From Monomorium pharaonis (Eukaryota; Arthropoda; Insecta; Hymenoptera; Formicidae): a stretch of DNA of 64,000 bases. The stretch spans positions 3,270,501 through 3,334,500 of the forward strand of contig NC_050476.1 in NCBI RefSeq assembly GCF_013373865.1, read 5' to 3'. The translations under genes were made by a program, and so were the position numbers. Shown here one piece after another: positions 52,901-59,774 of the stretch (positions are counted from its first letter, which is position 1; the number at the start of each line of letters is the position of its first letter). Under the pieces are notes generated by a model. That model searched no databases and was not told the DNA's origin. It saw nothing but the letters and a program-made list of their open reading frames with translations.

Positions 52901-52939
52901 CTGCCGCTCTGTCTCATATTGTTCTCGGCAGTGCGATAA
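10659..52939 (+). CDS. DIP/lachesin-like cell adhesion protein, three Ig domains, 8 coding exons
   Basis: A spliced gene read as exons 10659-10791, 31120-31217, 45457-45703, 48236-48409, 50673-50801, 51306-51441, 51700-51857 and 52584-52939. All junctions are GT-AG and in phase, giving 476 residues. Ig1 has Cys68, Trp80 (VGWL) and Cys142 (CYMCQLN) and is followed by the hallmark VPPDIL. Ig2 has Cys186, Trp198 and Cys241 (GAYLCIARN-VPP). Ig3 has Cys284, Trp296 (LWMRKE) and Cys342 (GEYTCSASS). The C-terminus ends in a short hydrophobic tail (IVLPLCLILFSAV), as in GPI-anchored members. DIP proteins are neuronal surface receptors that pair with Dpr proteins in synaptic partner matching; that role is transferred from the family. 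The N-terminal leader is short (LLLCCVLL). I cannot say which DIP paralogue this is. Oddities are an insertion in Ig1 and an extra cysteine at 155. Confidence 0.9.
12134..12185. repeat. (GA)n microsatellite
   Basis: About 26 GA units with a single AAG interruption, in an AT-rich intronic stretch. Confidence 0.9.
13187..13222. repeat. Palindromic (GAC)n-(GTC)n repeat
   Basis: GAC units switch to GTC units at one point, so the tract is self-complementary and can form a hairpin. Read on the minus strand it gives an Arg- or Thr/Ser-run artefact frame. Confidence 0.85.
15432..15524. repeat. (AT)n palindrome followed by (GT)n and (ACGT)n tracts
   Basis: An AT run of about 35 bases bounded by GTGC and GCATG is followed by GT repeats and then ACGT/ATGT units. 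The low-complexity Tyr/Ile/Thr-rich frame on the minus strand here is an artefact. Confidence 0.85.
18251..18299. repeat. (GA)n microsatellite
   Basis: GA repeat with AAAG interruptions inside a GC-rich intronic island. Confidence 0.85.
18715..18739. repeat. Poly-C tract
   Basis: A run of C with two T interruptions, next to a CTCCTCC stretch. It gives a poly-Gly frame on the minus strand. Confidence 0.85.
24711..24731. repeat. (TCG)n microsatellite
   Basis: Seven TCG units; they produce an Asp run in a 150-codon minus-strand frame that I do not consider a gene. Confidence 0.8.
27785..27809. repeat. (GC)n(AC)n alternating purine-pyrimidine tract
   Basis: GC dinucleotides run directly into AC dinucleotides, 25 bases of strict alternation, a classic Z-DNA-prone composition. 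Confidence 0.8.
28984..29009. repeat. C-run and (CT)n microsatellite
   Basis: Polypyrimidine tract ending in CAG. It resembles a splice acceptor, but no open exon in phase with the DIP-like gene follows. Confidence 0.75.
31120..31217 (+). CDS. DIP-like gene, coding exon 2 (first half of Ig1)
   Basis: Acceptor TTCGCAG, donor AAG/GTAAGC, 98 bases, phase 1 to phase 0. It encodes the start of Ig1 with the B-strand cysteine (VALSC, residue 68) and ends at GNYK, splitting Ig1 before its VGWL tryptophan. Confidence 0.9.
34648..34682. repeat. (CA)n microsatellite
   Basis: About 17 CA units with one TA interruption. Confidence 0.9.
35738..35790. repeat. Compound (AC)n(TC)n(TATC)n microsatellite
   Basis: Three successive simple repeats: AC units, then CT units, then about six TATC units. 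Compound repeats of this kind are usually length-polymorphic. Confidence 0.9.
40273..40366. repeat. Near-perfect 44-base-arm hairpin
   Basis: Arms 40273-40316 and 40323-40366 are reverse complements at 40 of 44 positions, with a 6-base loop (TTTGCG). All four differences are transitions. This could be a foldback/MITE remnant or an RNA hairpin; no target-site duplication is obvious. Confidence 0.85.
40968..40993. repeat. (GA)n microsatellite
   Basis: About 12 GA units in a GA-rich GC-island. It explains the Arg/Glu-rich frames on the plus strand and the Ser/Leu-rich frames on the minus strand nearby. Confidence 0.85.
42141..42170. repeat. (ATACAT)n hexanucleotide tract
   Basis: About four to five imperfect TATACA/CATATA units in AT-rich intronic sequence. 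Confidence 0.65.
45457..45703 (+). CDS. DIP-like gene, coding exon 3 (second half of Ig1)
   Basis: Acceptor TTCCACAG, donor CTAG/GTATGC, 247 bases. It starts VGWLRAED and contains the family signature CYMCQLNTKPM. Between strands it carries an Asn/Lys/Glu-rich insertion (residues 106-123) with an N-Q-T glycosylation sequon at 113-115. The open frame continues past the donor, but that part loses Ig character. Confidence 0.93.
45704..48235 (+). other. Intron 3 of the DIP-like gene (2.5 kb)
   Basis: Bounded by CTAG/GTATGC and TCTTCCAG. It includes a GC-richer stretch at 46.4-47.3 kb with chance open frames. No repeat or RNA gene was recognised. Confidence 0.75.
48236..48409 (+). CDS. DIP-like gene, coding exon 4 (Ig1/Ig2 boundary, Ig2)
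   Basis: Acceptor TCTTCCAG, donor CAAG/GTAGGA, 174 bases, phase 1 at both ends. It begins VPPDIL, then has the Ig2 B-strand EGENATLSC and the W of VFWRRE. A sequon NAT lies at residues 181-183. Confidence 0.93.
48410..50672 (+). other. Intron 4 of the DIP-like gene (2.3 kb)
   Basis: AT-rich and bounded by CAAG/GTAGGA and TTTTCTAG. It contains the foldback element at 48682-48856 and short ATT-rich tandem units near 49620-49650. Confidence 0.75.
48682..48856. mobile_element. Foldback/MITE-like inverted repeat (about 175 bases)
   Basis: The two halves are near reverse complements over most of their length. The best-conserved block reads TTTCAAAGCTTCGACGTTAA at 48711-48730, matched by its complement at 48811-48830. 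The outer parts (AGAAAAAAAG at left, CATTTTTTCT at right) also pair. There is no coding capacity. The nonautonomous DNA-element assignment is inferred from structure. Confidence 0.75.
50673..50801 (+). CDS. DIP-like gene, coding exon 5 (end of Ig2)
   Basis: Acceptor TTTTCTAG, donor AATT/GTGAGT, 129 bases, phase 1 at both ends. It encodes GERLELTRVDRRQMGAYLC and a VPPAVSKR motif diagnostic of the lachesin/DIP/IgLON group. Confidence 0.93.
50802..51305 (+). other. Intron 5 of the DIP-like gene (504 bases)
   Basis: AT-rich, from AATT/GTGAGT to CATTTCCAG. More than a quarter of it is the foldback element at 51064-51200. Confidence 0.8.
51064..51200. mobile_element. Foldback/MITE-like inverted repeat (about 137 bases)
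   Basis: The left arm (about 51064-51110) and right arm (about 51152-51200) are reverse complements with roughly 15% mismatch. The conserved core is GCTGCCAACTACA in the left arm and TGTAGTTGGCAGC in the right. It sits wholly inside a 504-base intron between Ig2 and Ig3 exons and has no coding potential. Confidence 0.7.
51306..51441 (+). CDS. DIP-like gene, coding exon 6 (first half of Ig3)
   Basis: Acceptor CATTTCCAG, donor GG/GTATGT, 136 bases, phase 1 to phase 2. It encodes FPPSAKAP, the Ig3 cysteine in NVSLICLIEAYP and the tryptophan of LWMRKE. Confidence 0.92.
51700..51857 (+). CDS. DIP-like gene, coding exon 7 (second half of Ig3)
   Basis: Acceptor AATGCAG, donor TACG/GTGAGT, 158 bases. 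It encodes RYEIREQWD, then LEKTDLGEYTC and GKAEATLRVYE. A second in-phase acceptor six bases downstream (GGCAG) would drop two residues, so the exact start is uncertain by two codons. Confidence 0.88.
51858..52583 (+). other. Intron 7 of the DIP-like gene (726 bases)
   Basis: Very AT-rich, from TACG/GTGAGT to ATTTTCAG. No repeat or embedded gene was recognised. Intron 6 (51442-51699, 258 bases) is also plain. Confidence 0.8.
52584..52939 (+). CDS. DIP-like gene, coding exon 8 (stalk, GPI-type tail, stop)
   Basis: Acceptor ATTTTCAG, ends at TAA. It encodes about 118 residues: a basic linker (NWKRLNRGKGR), a Thr/Ala/Asn/His-rich stalk and a terminal hydrophobic stretch with only AVR behind it. 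The lack of a cytoplasmic tail favours GPI anchoring over a transmembrane form. Confidence 0.9.
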
Positions 52940-53600
52940 GACGTAATGTGACGAGAACGACGAGGACGACGATATAACTACCCCTTCGCTGAAAAGAATT
53001 ACTTTGCGAGCTGGCATGGAATTGTGTTCATCGATCCGACAAACAGCGAAAATAAGAAAAAAGAAGCTCACGAAAAGACTCGCAAACGAAAAAACGCGGA
53101 GGGGGAGGAGAGAAAGAAAGAAGGGAGAAGGGAGGCAATTCTCAGACAACGACGACAAGGGATCGAAGGGCTGATGAAAGAACTGTTCCGTTTAATTAGC
53201 CAGATCAACGTTCTTAGTAGCACGAGGGAAGATCGAAAGGGAAGCGAACACTTGAACGCTTTTACAGGGTAAGATCGAAAGAGAAGCTGAACGAACACTT
53301 GGCCGCGTGGCAGGATGGCAACGGAGAGGGAGTCTGATCCGTTAATGCGAGCGAATGTTGCCAGAGATAACCGCTGCGGATTTTTACGGAAAGACGCTTA
53401 CGAATGTATTTTTTATGACCCTTTTATCCGTTGCTAACGTGTGAGAAATTCAGGGATGAAATGATGGTTCTTTGGTTGGATTAATATATATTATTACCCG
53501 GATAATTTTAACTCTTGGACAGCAGAACACTCGATACAACTTACTCCAAGCAATACTATTATAAAATCGAATTTACTTTTATTATAAAATAAAATTTTCG
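52940..53600 (+). other. Probable 3' UTR of the DIP-like gene
   Basis: GC-moderate, GA/AAG-rich sequence after the TAA stop. The first canonical poly(A) signal AATAAA on the plus strand is at 53588-53593, about 650 bases downstream; further AATAAA copies follow near 53.68 kb. The exact cleavage site is unknown, and insect neuronal genes often have much longer 3' UTRs. Confidence 0.5.
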
Positions 53601-55202
53601 TCTGATTCTATTTGCATTGTATCCATAAATCACTTGTTGTCTGGTCAATAAGATAAAATATACATATGAAAATAAATAATATAAATAAATAAATGTAAAA
53701 TAATTTGACACATAATTATTGAACAAGAAAAATAAAAAAAGAAGATCCAGGCATTGCTGTCTCAGAATTAAAAACACGAAGTGATTTTTATTATTCAAAA
53801 AGCGAATGATTATTCCTTTCTTTTTGTGGAATTAATAAACACTTGGAGTAATTTTATAACGTTAGCGTCGAAAGCCTTATATATGCAGGGTGTCTGTCTA
53901 AAATGAGCTGTCACCGTCGTTGACGACGGATGGAGCCCGCAGAGTTTAAACGCTTACGTGCAAATTGCAATCTTGATGCGCATATTGTTCATCTCGTAAC
54001 GACAGTGACAACTCAGTTAAAGTGAACATCTGTTACGTTGCCATTGTAATACGTCTTCGATGAATCACAAGAACTTTCCGAGCAATTGTCCGATCGTACC
54101 CAAACGCAGACAAATAATTAGCATACTAATTTGTATGTAAGAGATAAGAGACGATAATATCTTTGTTTATTGTGATGTAAGAAAGCGAATCGATATTATA
54201 CTTGGCATCATAGCGAGCGTCATATCCGAAAAAAAAAAAGATCCATATCTGTAGCACATATAACAGTACACTGAACACTTTAGGAGAATATATTATAAGT
54301 CATTTTGGTTATTTTATGTATTTTTTAAAATTACATGTAGACAAATAATGTACCTTATGTATGTCGGTAATGAAGCAGACCACGTTGTAGGTACGGTATA
54401 AGTGGTTAAACGCGAGGAATGACCGATGTATCCGCTTTTTAAATAAAACGCGTTAAATAAAAGTCTGCTTTAAAAGAATTTTGTATAAGATATGCTCAGC
54501 TATCATCTTGAGAAATGCATATGTGCATTTCAATGTTGATACATGTATATGATGGGGTAGATAGATGTGTACGTTGTGTATAAAAATACGAGCAATCGAC
54601 AACAAATGATCTTGTAATAATTTCTAGCAATATCAACACAAAAATCATTTAGTTAATGTTCCTCGCAAAACTGTGAACCATATCTTGCTCTGTAATTAAG
54701 ACAATTATGTAAAGCGATATCGAGTAATATTTAACTCTCGAAATGTATTAAAGTTGCAGAAGCTGAAGAGATAAATTCGACGCTTAAACAGCTATAATGT
54801 CCATCAATATGGAGTACAAGTCTTAGTTACATCGCGCGGTTTACTGTCAATGGAAAAGGTAGCATATCCCATACAGAGCAAAAATATGTTAAATGTACCT
54901 ACTTAACAAACCCTGTATATCACAGAATGCTCAATATAATAACTTAACAATAACTATATTAAAAGAACGTTGTTTATAGGAGATGGAAAAAATATATTAT
55001 GAGGATACAATGAGAAAATGTGCTCAAATTGGATGATATAGCTTTGGAGGGGAAAAATGTGTTGACAAATAAAAAAAATTATCATGCATTTAGCAATGGC
55101 GTTCGTTTTGAATTTAAGTCTAGCTTAAACGAGTGTATTTTTTATGTATTATTGAAACGGCAAATATAGCTGTTTGTCGATAAATGGATATCAAAATTGC
55201 TT
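53601..55202. other. Convergent interval between the DIP-like gene and kish
   Basis: AT-rich sequence between two convergent genes. TATGCAGGGTGT at about 53883-53894 and ACCCTGTATA at about 54908-54917 could be opposite ends of a decayed DNA transposon of about 1.0 kb, but no transposase frame lies between them. Alternatively the interval is an extended 3' UTR. No gene was recognised. Confidence 0.4.
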
Positions 55203-55208
55203 TTTATT
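55203..55208 (-). terminator. Poly(A) signal of kish
   Basis: TTTATT on the plus strand, AATAAA on the minus strand, 100 bases downstream of the kish stop codon. Confidence 0.55.
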
Positions 55209-55307
55209 TTCTTACATCTCGGACCTTAGATACAATAAATATATTAAGAATATAATTTTGGAATACACACCAAAAATGCATTGATTCAAATAATCCATGT
55301 AGGAATG

Positions 55308-55413
55308 TTACGACCAAAATAAAATACTAAAGGCCATACAAACGCAACAGAAAGCCACATATGGGCTTTTTCTCTCACCAATCCTAGCACATTTCCAAAA
55401 AGTACCCTGAAAA
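55308..55413 (-). CDS. kish: kish coding exon 3 (C-terminus)
   Basis: It ends with FSILFWS and TAA (55308-55310). The block FWKCARIGERKSPY is unmistakable for Kish. The acceptor is TAATTTTAG at 55414-55422 if exon 2 ends in phase 2. Confidence 0.85.
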
Positions 55414-56467
55414 CTAAAATTAAGATTTCATTAAATATATATAGAATATGTACACACAGGAACACAAATGCCTTCTCATCTAAAGTTAGATATGTTCAGG
55501 TTCTTGCAGAGCACGTAACGTTTCTATAGGATTATGAAACACAACTATCTTCAGATGGGAAGACTTTTGTCCCTATGTTTATACCACACATATTATAGTA
55601 TATATTTCAACAATGCTGCATTAAAAAATTTACATACCCAACTTTTCCTAGCCGTTTGTCAAATAAATTTGGTGCCAGTGATCTGATGTATGTACAGGTG
55701 CATATCAGCAACAATATTACAGTCAGCAGACTCTGAAAATTAAATATGGCAGACTGCCAAAAAAAAGAGTACATTAGTATGCTTAACAATGTTCACTTCT
55801 CAAGTATAAAATATATAATCTTGCTCAAATACGTGTCATGCAATAACAGTTGCGTATTAACTGCTTACTTATTAAGTTAATAATGGCAGAATCTTAATCA
55901 CTATCTCTTTCAAAGATGTTTTTTCTGATAATATAAAGCATGGTCTATAATATATGTTGTAAGCATAGAGTAATGAGTAAGAGTAAGAGTAACGATTTGC
56001 CATATAATTTTCTATGCTTTTATGAAACTAATAGCACTGTTCACAGCTATTCCTGCGCTCTAATTGGCTGAGCGTAAATGTAAAAGATGAGGTAGGAGTA
56101 GGAAATAAAATTAATTTATGCAACGTCTACAATGTCAGCAAGAGTAATGGAGCAAGGAGTAAGAGTAACAATTGACCACAATTAAAAACCGGGAGTAAAC
56201 GAAATGGGCAAATCTCATTTCATACTTCTTACTTCTTACTCCTATTCCATTACTCCTGCTGACATTGTAGACCTTGCATTATTTCGCTTACGCCTACTAC
56301 TCCACGCTTACTCCATGTATTGTAGACCACACTATAATAATTCGTTTTGTAATTCGTATTTGACTTCAATCGTGTTAACAAATTGCCAAAAGTGAATAAC
56401 ATGATTTAGAGGTTATACAATCTTTCTCAAGTGATAATCATAATATCGAAATGTTCGCAATTACCAT
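55308..56467 (-). CDS. kish: Kish (TMEM167) small secretory-pathway membrane protein, 3 coding exons
   Basis: Spliced on the minus strand as 56465-56467 (ATG only), 55638-55753 and 55308-55413, about 74 residues; animal Kish proteins are usually near 72. Exon 2 gives SAIFNFQSLLTVILLLICTC then YIRSLAP, the conserved N-terminal membrane segment. Exon 3 gives TFWKCARIGERKSPYVAFCC and a second hydrophobic segment ending in FWS and TAA. Kish is known as a conserved small multipass protein needed for constitutive secretion in insect and human cells; the precise mechanism is unclear. The join between exons 2 and 3 is uncertain. The GTATGT donor with an acceptor at 55414 gives GFQGTFW with two residues more than the usual loop; a weak donor at AAA/GTTGGG with the acceptor at 55407 would give a protein four residues shorter than this model. 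It is convergent with the DIP-like gene. Confidence 0.92.
55638..55753 (-). CDS. kish: kish coding exon 2
   Basis: Acceptor TTTTTTGGCAG, donor GTTGG/GTATGT, 116 bases. It encodes the first membrane segment and the conserved RSLAP. The following loop reads NLFDKRLGKVG, diverged from the usual D-x-N-K-T-G. Confidence 0.88.
55754..56464 (-). other. Intron 1 of kish, carrying a MITE-like element
   Basis: GT-AG intron of 711 bases. More than half of it is the inverted-repeat element at 55941-56329. Confidence 0.8.
55941..56329. mobile_element. MITE-like element (about 390 bases) in kish intron 1
   Basis: The ends are TGGTCTATAATATATG and its near complement ATGTATTGTAGACCA. An internal pair, CTACAATGTCAGCAAGAGTA at 56130-56149 and its complement with one mismatch at 56257-56276, forms nested inverted repeats. 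It is rich in GAGTAA units and has no coding frame. The structure fits a nonautonomous DNA transposon; no clear target-site duplication was seen. Confidence 0.7.
56465..56467 (-). CDS. kish: kish coding exon 1 (start codon only)
   Basis: The minus strand reads AACACT ATG followed at once by GTAATT, so the exon contributes only the initiator Met. Exon 2 then begins in phase 0 with Ser-Ala-Ile-Phe, the conserved Kish N-terminus. The 5' UTR must extend to higher coordinates, towards the GC-richer stretch at 56.6-56.7 kb. Confidence 0.8.
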
Positions 56468-56649
56468 AGTGTTGAATCGTGCTCGAAATATAGAAACCGC
56501 AGTCGGTCAAGTTCGGGAAATCGACAAATTATTAAAGATTTTTCCACAAACCGGGTAACGTATTATTCAACATCACTTTCATGTTTCGTATGACGTACAG
56601 TATAATAGCGCGCAAAGTACGCAGGTCGCAGACTCGTGCAGTATTGCAG

Positions 56650-57462
56650 TCGCGCAGTTCTACGCGCATCCACACGTACGTATTAAAGACCTCACTTCCG
56701 GTTTAGATGTTTTGCCCGTCGGTACATTTTAACAGTGCCATCTTTTCGTAACATGCAAAAGTACGATAGAACTTGATAAAATTTACCTCTCGGTAAAATC
56801 GAAAATACACGTTCGGTTAATCATTCTATAACACTCAACAATAAAATAGACTTTGCAACATAAAATATAAAATTATCAAGTTCGACGTTGCTTCAATATG
56901 TATTGCGTATATATTTAAAAAATTTATTTCATCTACATACTAGATCATATCAGATGATATTTAATAATTAAATGTAATGTTTGTATAAACTTTTCAACAA
57001 TCTAGTTTATTACTATGTAAAATAATCTTATAATTTTATATATTTGACGTTATTTTTCTATTTACTAGATATATTTTAATTTAAAAAATCGTCAGTAAAA
57101 ACTGCTTTTTACATTATCAACTGTCAAAGAATAATTTTCAATCATCAGTTGTTCACAAATTTCAATATGCTATAATAAGAAATGTTAAAATAAGAAGAAA
57201 TTGTGTCTATTTTGCTTTTCTTAATATAACAAAATCAGATCTTTCTGTAATTGGTCTTTTTTAAAGATTACATCCACGTAGATTATTGACATATTATTTA
57301 TGTTAAGTTTATACAAATCTTTTTTATGTAGACTGTAATATTTATGTAATATGAATTACTTTTTTATGTAATATGAATTACTCTCAGACTTTCTCTGATA
57401 TATGTGATATAGTTTTCATGTATAAATTTATCTTAATTTAAGATAAAAATGGTTTGACTTAC
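56650..57462. other. AT-rich interval upstream of kish
   Basis: GC-richer near 56.58-56.72 kb, which is the likely kish promoter side, then strongly AT-rich. A 22-base unit (TTTTTTATGTAATATGAATTAC-like) is tandemly duplicated at about 57341-57382. No gene was recognised. Confidence 0.45.
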
Positions 57463-57902
57463 CAACACTGATGCGCAACAATGAAGTTGAAACTGCATGA
57501 ATCTGTAACATATGAAAATGTACAAGTTAAAAAAATTCTCAATCAATATTTCAAACGATATCTATTTAATGAATAAATAAAAACTGAATACATGTACGTA
57601 TTCAATTTTCATTTATGCATTAAATATACTTATTGTACTTATTGTGTTGCTTATTACGTGTACGTGTTCAATTTTTATTCATTAAATATACTTAAAAATT
57701 AAACTACATCTACAAAAATGTTTAGATATAAATTCAAAAAGAAAATTTAATAACCAGATAAAAAAATAATTTTTTTAATTTTCTAAATCAATAATAAATT
57801 TTACTTACTCATGGGTTGCTCTGCCAATGCCTGAGGCTCCTTCCTAGGTCTTCTCCTCTTCGTCCCTTTAAATGTTGCCTTATCGTTGCTCCTTTGTGAC
57901 AT
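57463..57902 (-). CDS. Possible two-exon orphan gene or noncoding leader, unidentified
   Basis: On the minus strand an ATG at 57900-57902 opens 31 codons (MSQRSNDKATFKGTKRRRPR, then KEPQALAEQPM) ending in phase 1 at a strong donor, A/GTAAGT (exon to 57809). A 40-base segment at 57463-57502 follows, with acceptor TTACAG and donor TG/GTAAGT-like, and continues the frame (NSCSFNFIVAHQ). I found no third exon that closes the frame and recognise no family. It lies downstream of the left arm of the inverted promoter duplication, so it could be a transcript from that copied promoter: a lineage-specific small gene, a noncoding RNA or an alternative kish leader. The splice signals are good; the coding claim is weak. 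Confidence 0.3.
57590..57695. repeat. Short tandem duplication (about 60-70 base unit)
   Basis: Two diverged copies share TGTACGTATTCAATTTT/TGTACGTGTTCAATTTT followed by CATTAAATATACTTA. It lies in the intron of the orphan exon pair. Confidence 0.55.
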
Positions 57903-58079
57903 TTGTGCAAGATTTCTTGTAATAACTAGAATGCACAATCGCGATACTTTGTACGACACTCCCGACGATCACTCCATTATTTTCAAACGGAAGGACAACA
58001 GGAAGAAATGCGATTCCCACGCGAAACGATGATGCGACTGTATTCTTTTTCATAACGTTTACACGAGACTCACTCGCGA

Positions 58080-58850
58080 AAATACGTCGATAAAAATTAC
58101 TCGGCATTCCGAGGATAAATCGCACACGAACGCGAGTAAAACGCGCGTGGCACTTCGGCTTGTCCTTTTGGAGCGAGTACGTGTACACGAAAAGTTTATG
58201 ACACGAAAACAATGCGACGAGCACATGATGCTGCACTTCCTAAACGAATACAATCAATTCCACGACAAGTTCATGTATCGTACGTTATTGCATCGGCACT
58301 CTCGATACCATAACAGCACAATTCGCGGGAACGCACGAAAGTTTCTGAGAAAAACGAAACAGTTTGACTAATAGGAGCGAAGATGACGACGGGAAAGTGG
58401 TGTAGCGAGTGACGTCACGTAATGTCGTGAAACACAACTCGAGAAAAGCGACCGTTTCAAAGAATGCACATGCCGAGACACAACGAACATCGAGACGATG
58501 CAATTCGCTCTGAGAATCTTCTCGTATGATCACAAGACTAGCAGCGTTTCACTTGGCACTCGCGATATTCTACCGAACGGATTACTTGGAGTCACTTGGC
58601 GTGAATACGCGGGAAAACTTTGCTGGGACCCAACGCGAAGACAGGCACATAACATCGTGCTTTACAATTAAACGAAAACGATCACTTCTACGTATGATAT
58701 TCCCGGATTCCCGCGACGTCGCGTGTCGCCTGCTAGCGTACCGACGCTCTCGATAATATATCTGCGCACAACGCGAATTCTGAACTCCAAGTTACGAACT
58801 CCGTCTAGTCGGCGGTAGGGCGAGAACGAACATGGCGATGGCGGCGGTTG
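58080..58850 (-). repeat. Left arm of inverted promoter duplication
   Basis: Read on the minus strand this arm aligns collinearly with 59.57-60.20 kb. Shared blocks include ACATGGCG, GTTCAGAATT, AATATCGCGAGTGC, CATACGAGA, GTTCGTTGTGTCTCGGC, ACGTGACGT, TTTTCGTGTAC-CGTA-TCGCTC and a GGAxTGCCGAxTAA stretch. It has about 170 extra bases near 58.23-58.39 kb. Overall identity looks near 65-70% by eye. It probably acts, or once acted, as a promoter firing leftward. Confidence 0.75.
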
Positions 58851-59569
58851 ATCGCAGTGTTGCCAACCTTGTAGATAAAAATTACGTGATCAGGGTCGTG
58901 AATTATAAAGCACACGAGAAAAATATATCACACAATTATGGTACATCTTATTTTAATTTTAGAAATAAAGTTAAGTTTGTCAAATGTGCATTAAAGAATA
59001 TAAAATTTATTTGTCGATCTAAACTCTTAAGTCGTAAGAAATTGACCAATTACAATCGAATGTGAGAATAATAACTATGATTGGTTGATTCGGCCTATGG
59101 TACTAGCAGTAAATTTCGGAACGCAACCAAAATGCAATTTTCATTAAACATTAAATTAACGCTATAAAGCGTATCGTGAAAATTATCGTAAATTTACGTA
59201 ACATAGAATTCTTACCATGTAACATAGTACAAATAGCTAAATTATGTGATGTGTAATATGTGATGTGTAATTATGTTACGATTGGGAACACTGCGTCACA
59301 CTGTGGCTGCGTTTCAATATTCACTGCCAGTACTGAAAATCTATAGTTTACATACGAACTATAGATTTTCAGTACTGGCAGTGAATATCGGAACGCAGCC
59401 TGCGTTTCCGCCGTCGCTCAACAGAACGTTCGACCGGCGTGGACTAGCGCTGGAGCACGGAGCAACAATGGCGTACGTGACCGCTGGCCGGCGCTGGCAG
59501 GCAGACTCGGCGGTACTCGGCGCCAGTCGGCGCCACTCGGCGTCGCTAGGCGGTTGACTCGCCGCGCCT
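58851..59569. other. Spacer between the inverted arms
   Basis: AT-rich from 58.86 to 59.28 kb, then the hairpin element at 59305-59400 and a GC-rich stretch with short ACTCGGCG-type tandem units at about 59505-59553. A 77-codon frame starting MAMAAVDRS at 58832 runs into it but resembles no family I know. Confidence 0.5.
59305..59400. mobile_element. Hairpin MITE-like element (96 bases)
   Basis: Arms 59305-59348 and 59357-59400 are reverse complements at 42 of 44 positions with an 8-base loop; both differences are transitions. The ends read GGCTGCGTTTC and GGAACGCAGCC. A related GGAACGCAACC motif lies at about 59117. It has no coding capacity and is either a nonautonomous foldback transposon or a solo internal deletion product. 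Confidence 0.75.
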
Positions 59570-59577
59570 GCGCCGCT

Positions 59578-59588
59578 GCCGCCATGTT
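59578..59588 (-). promoter_or_regulatory. YY1/Pho-type site near the Sfmbt promoter
   Basis: The plus strand reads GCCGCCATGTT, so the minus strand reads AACATGGCGGC, which fits the YY1 consensus AANATGGCGGC. The left arm has a related AACATGGCGATGGCGGC at 58829-58845. Pho, the fly YY1 homologue, is the DNA-binding partner of Sfmbt in PhoRC, so feedback control is conceivable; that is inference. Confidence 0.4.
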
Positions 59589-59672
59589 GCCCGTTGCTCC
59601 GCGCTCCAGTCCAGTCATGTACGCCACTCCAGCGCCGGTCGGACGCTCTGTCGACTCCGTGCGTATTTCGCG

Positions 59673-59774
59673 TTCAGAATTGAATTGTGCGGTATTGTGC
59701 AGGTACGGTGTTGTGGTGAGAGTGCCGTCGTGCTGCTAGCAAACGATACGTCGTGCGTTTGCCTTCGATCTCGA
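59673..59774 (+). other. Sfmbt: Candidate first noncoding exon of Sfmbt
   Basis: An initiator-like TTCAGA at 59673-59678 is kept in both inverted arms (GTTCAGAATT), and a donor CGA/GTAAGT-like lies at 59774/59775. The exon would then join 60356-60425 or directly the coding exon at 61719. The start is not proven. Confidence 0.35.

Noticed and set aside
58832..59065. 77-codon plus-strand frame starting MAMAAVDRS
   Set aside because: The ATGGCGATGGCGGC start is better explained as a YY1-type promoter motif mirrored in the other arm; the rest is AT-rich with no recognisable family.
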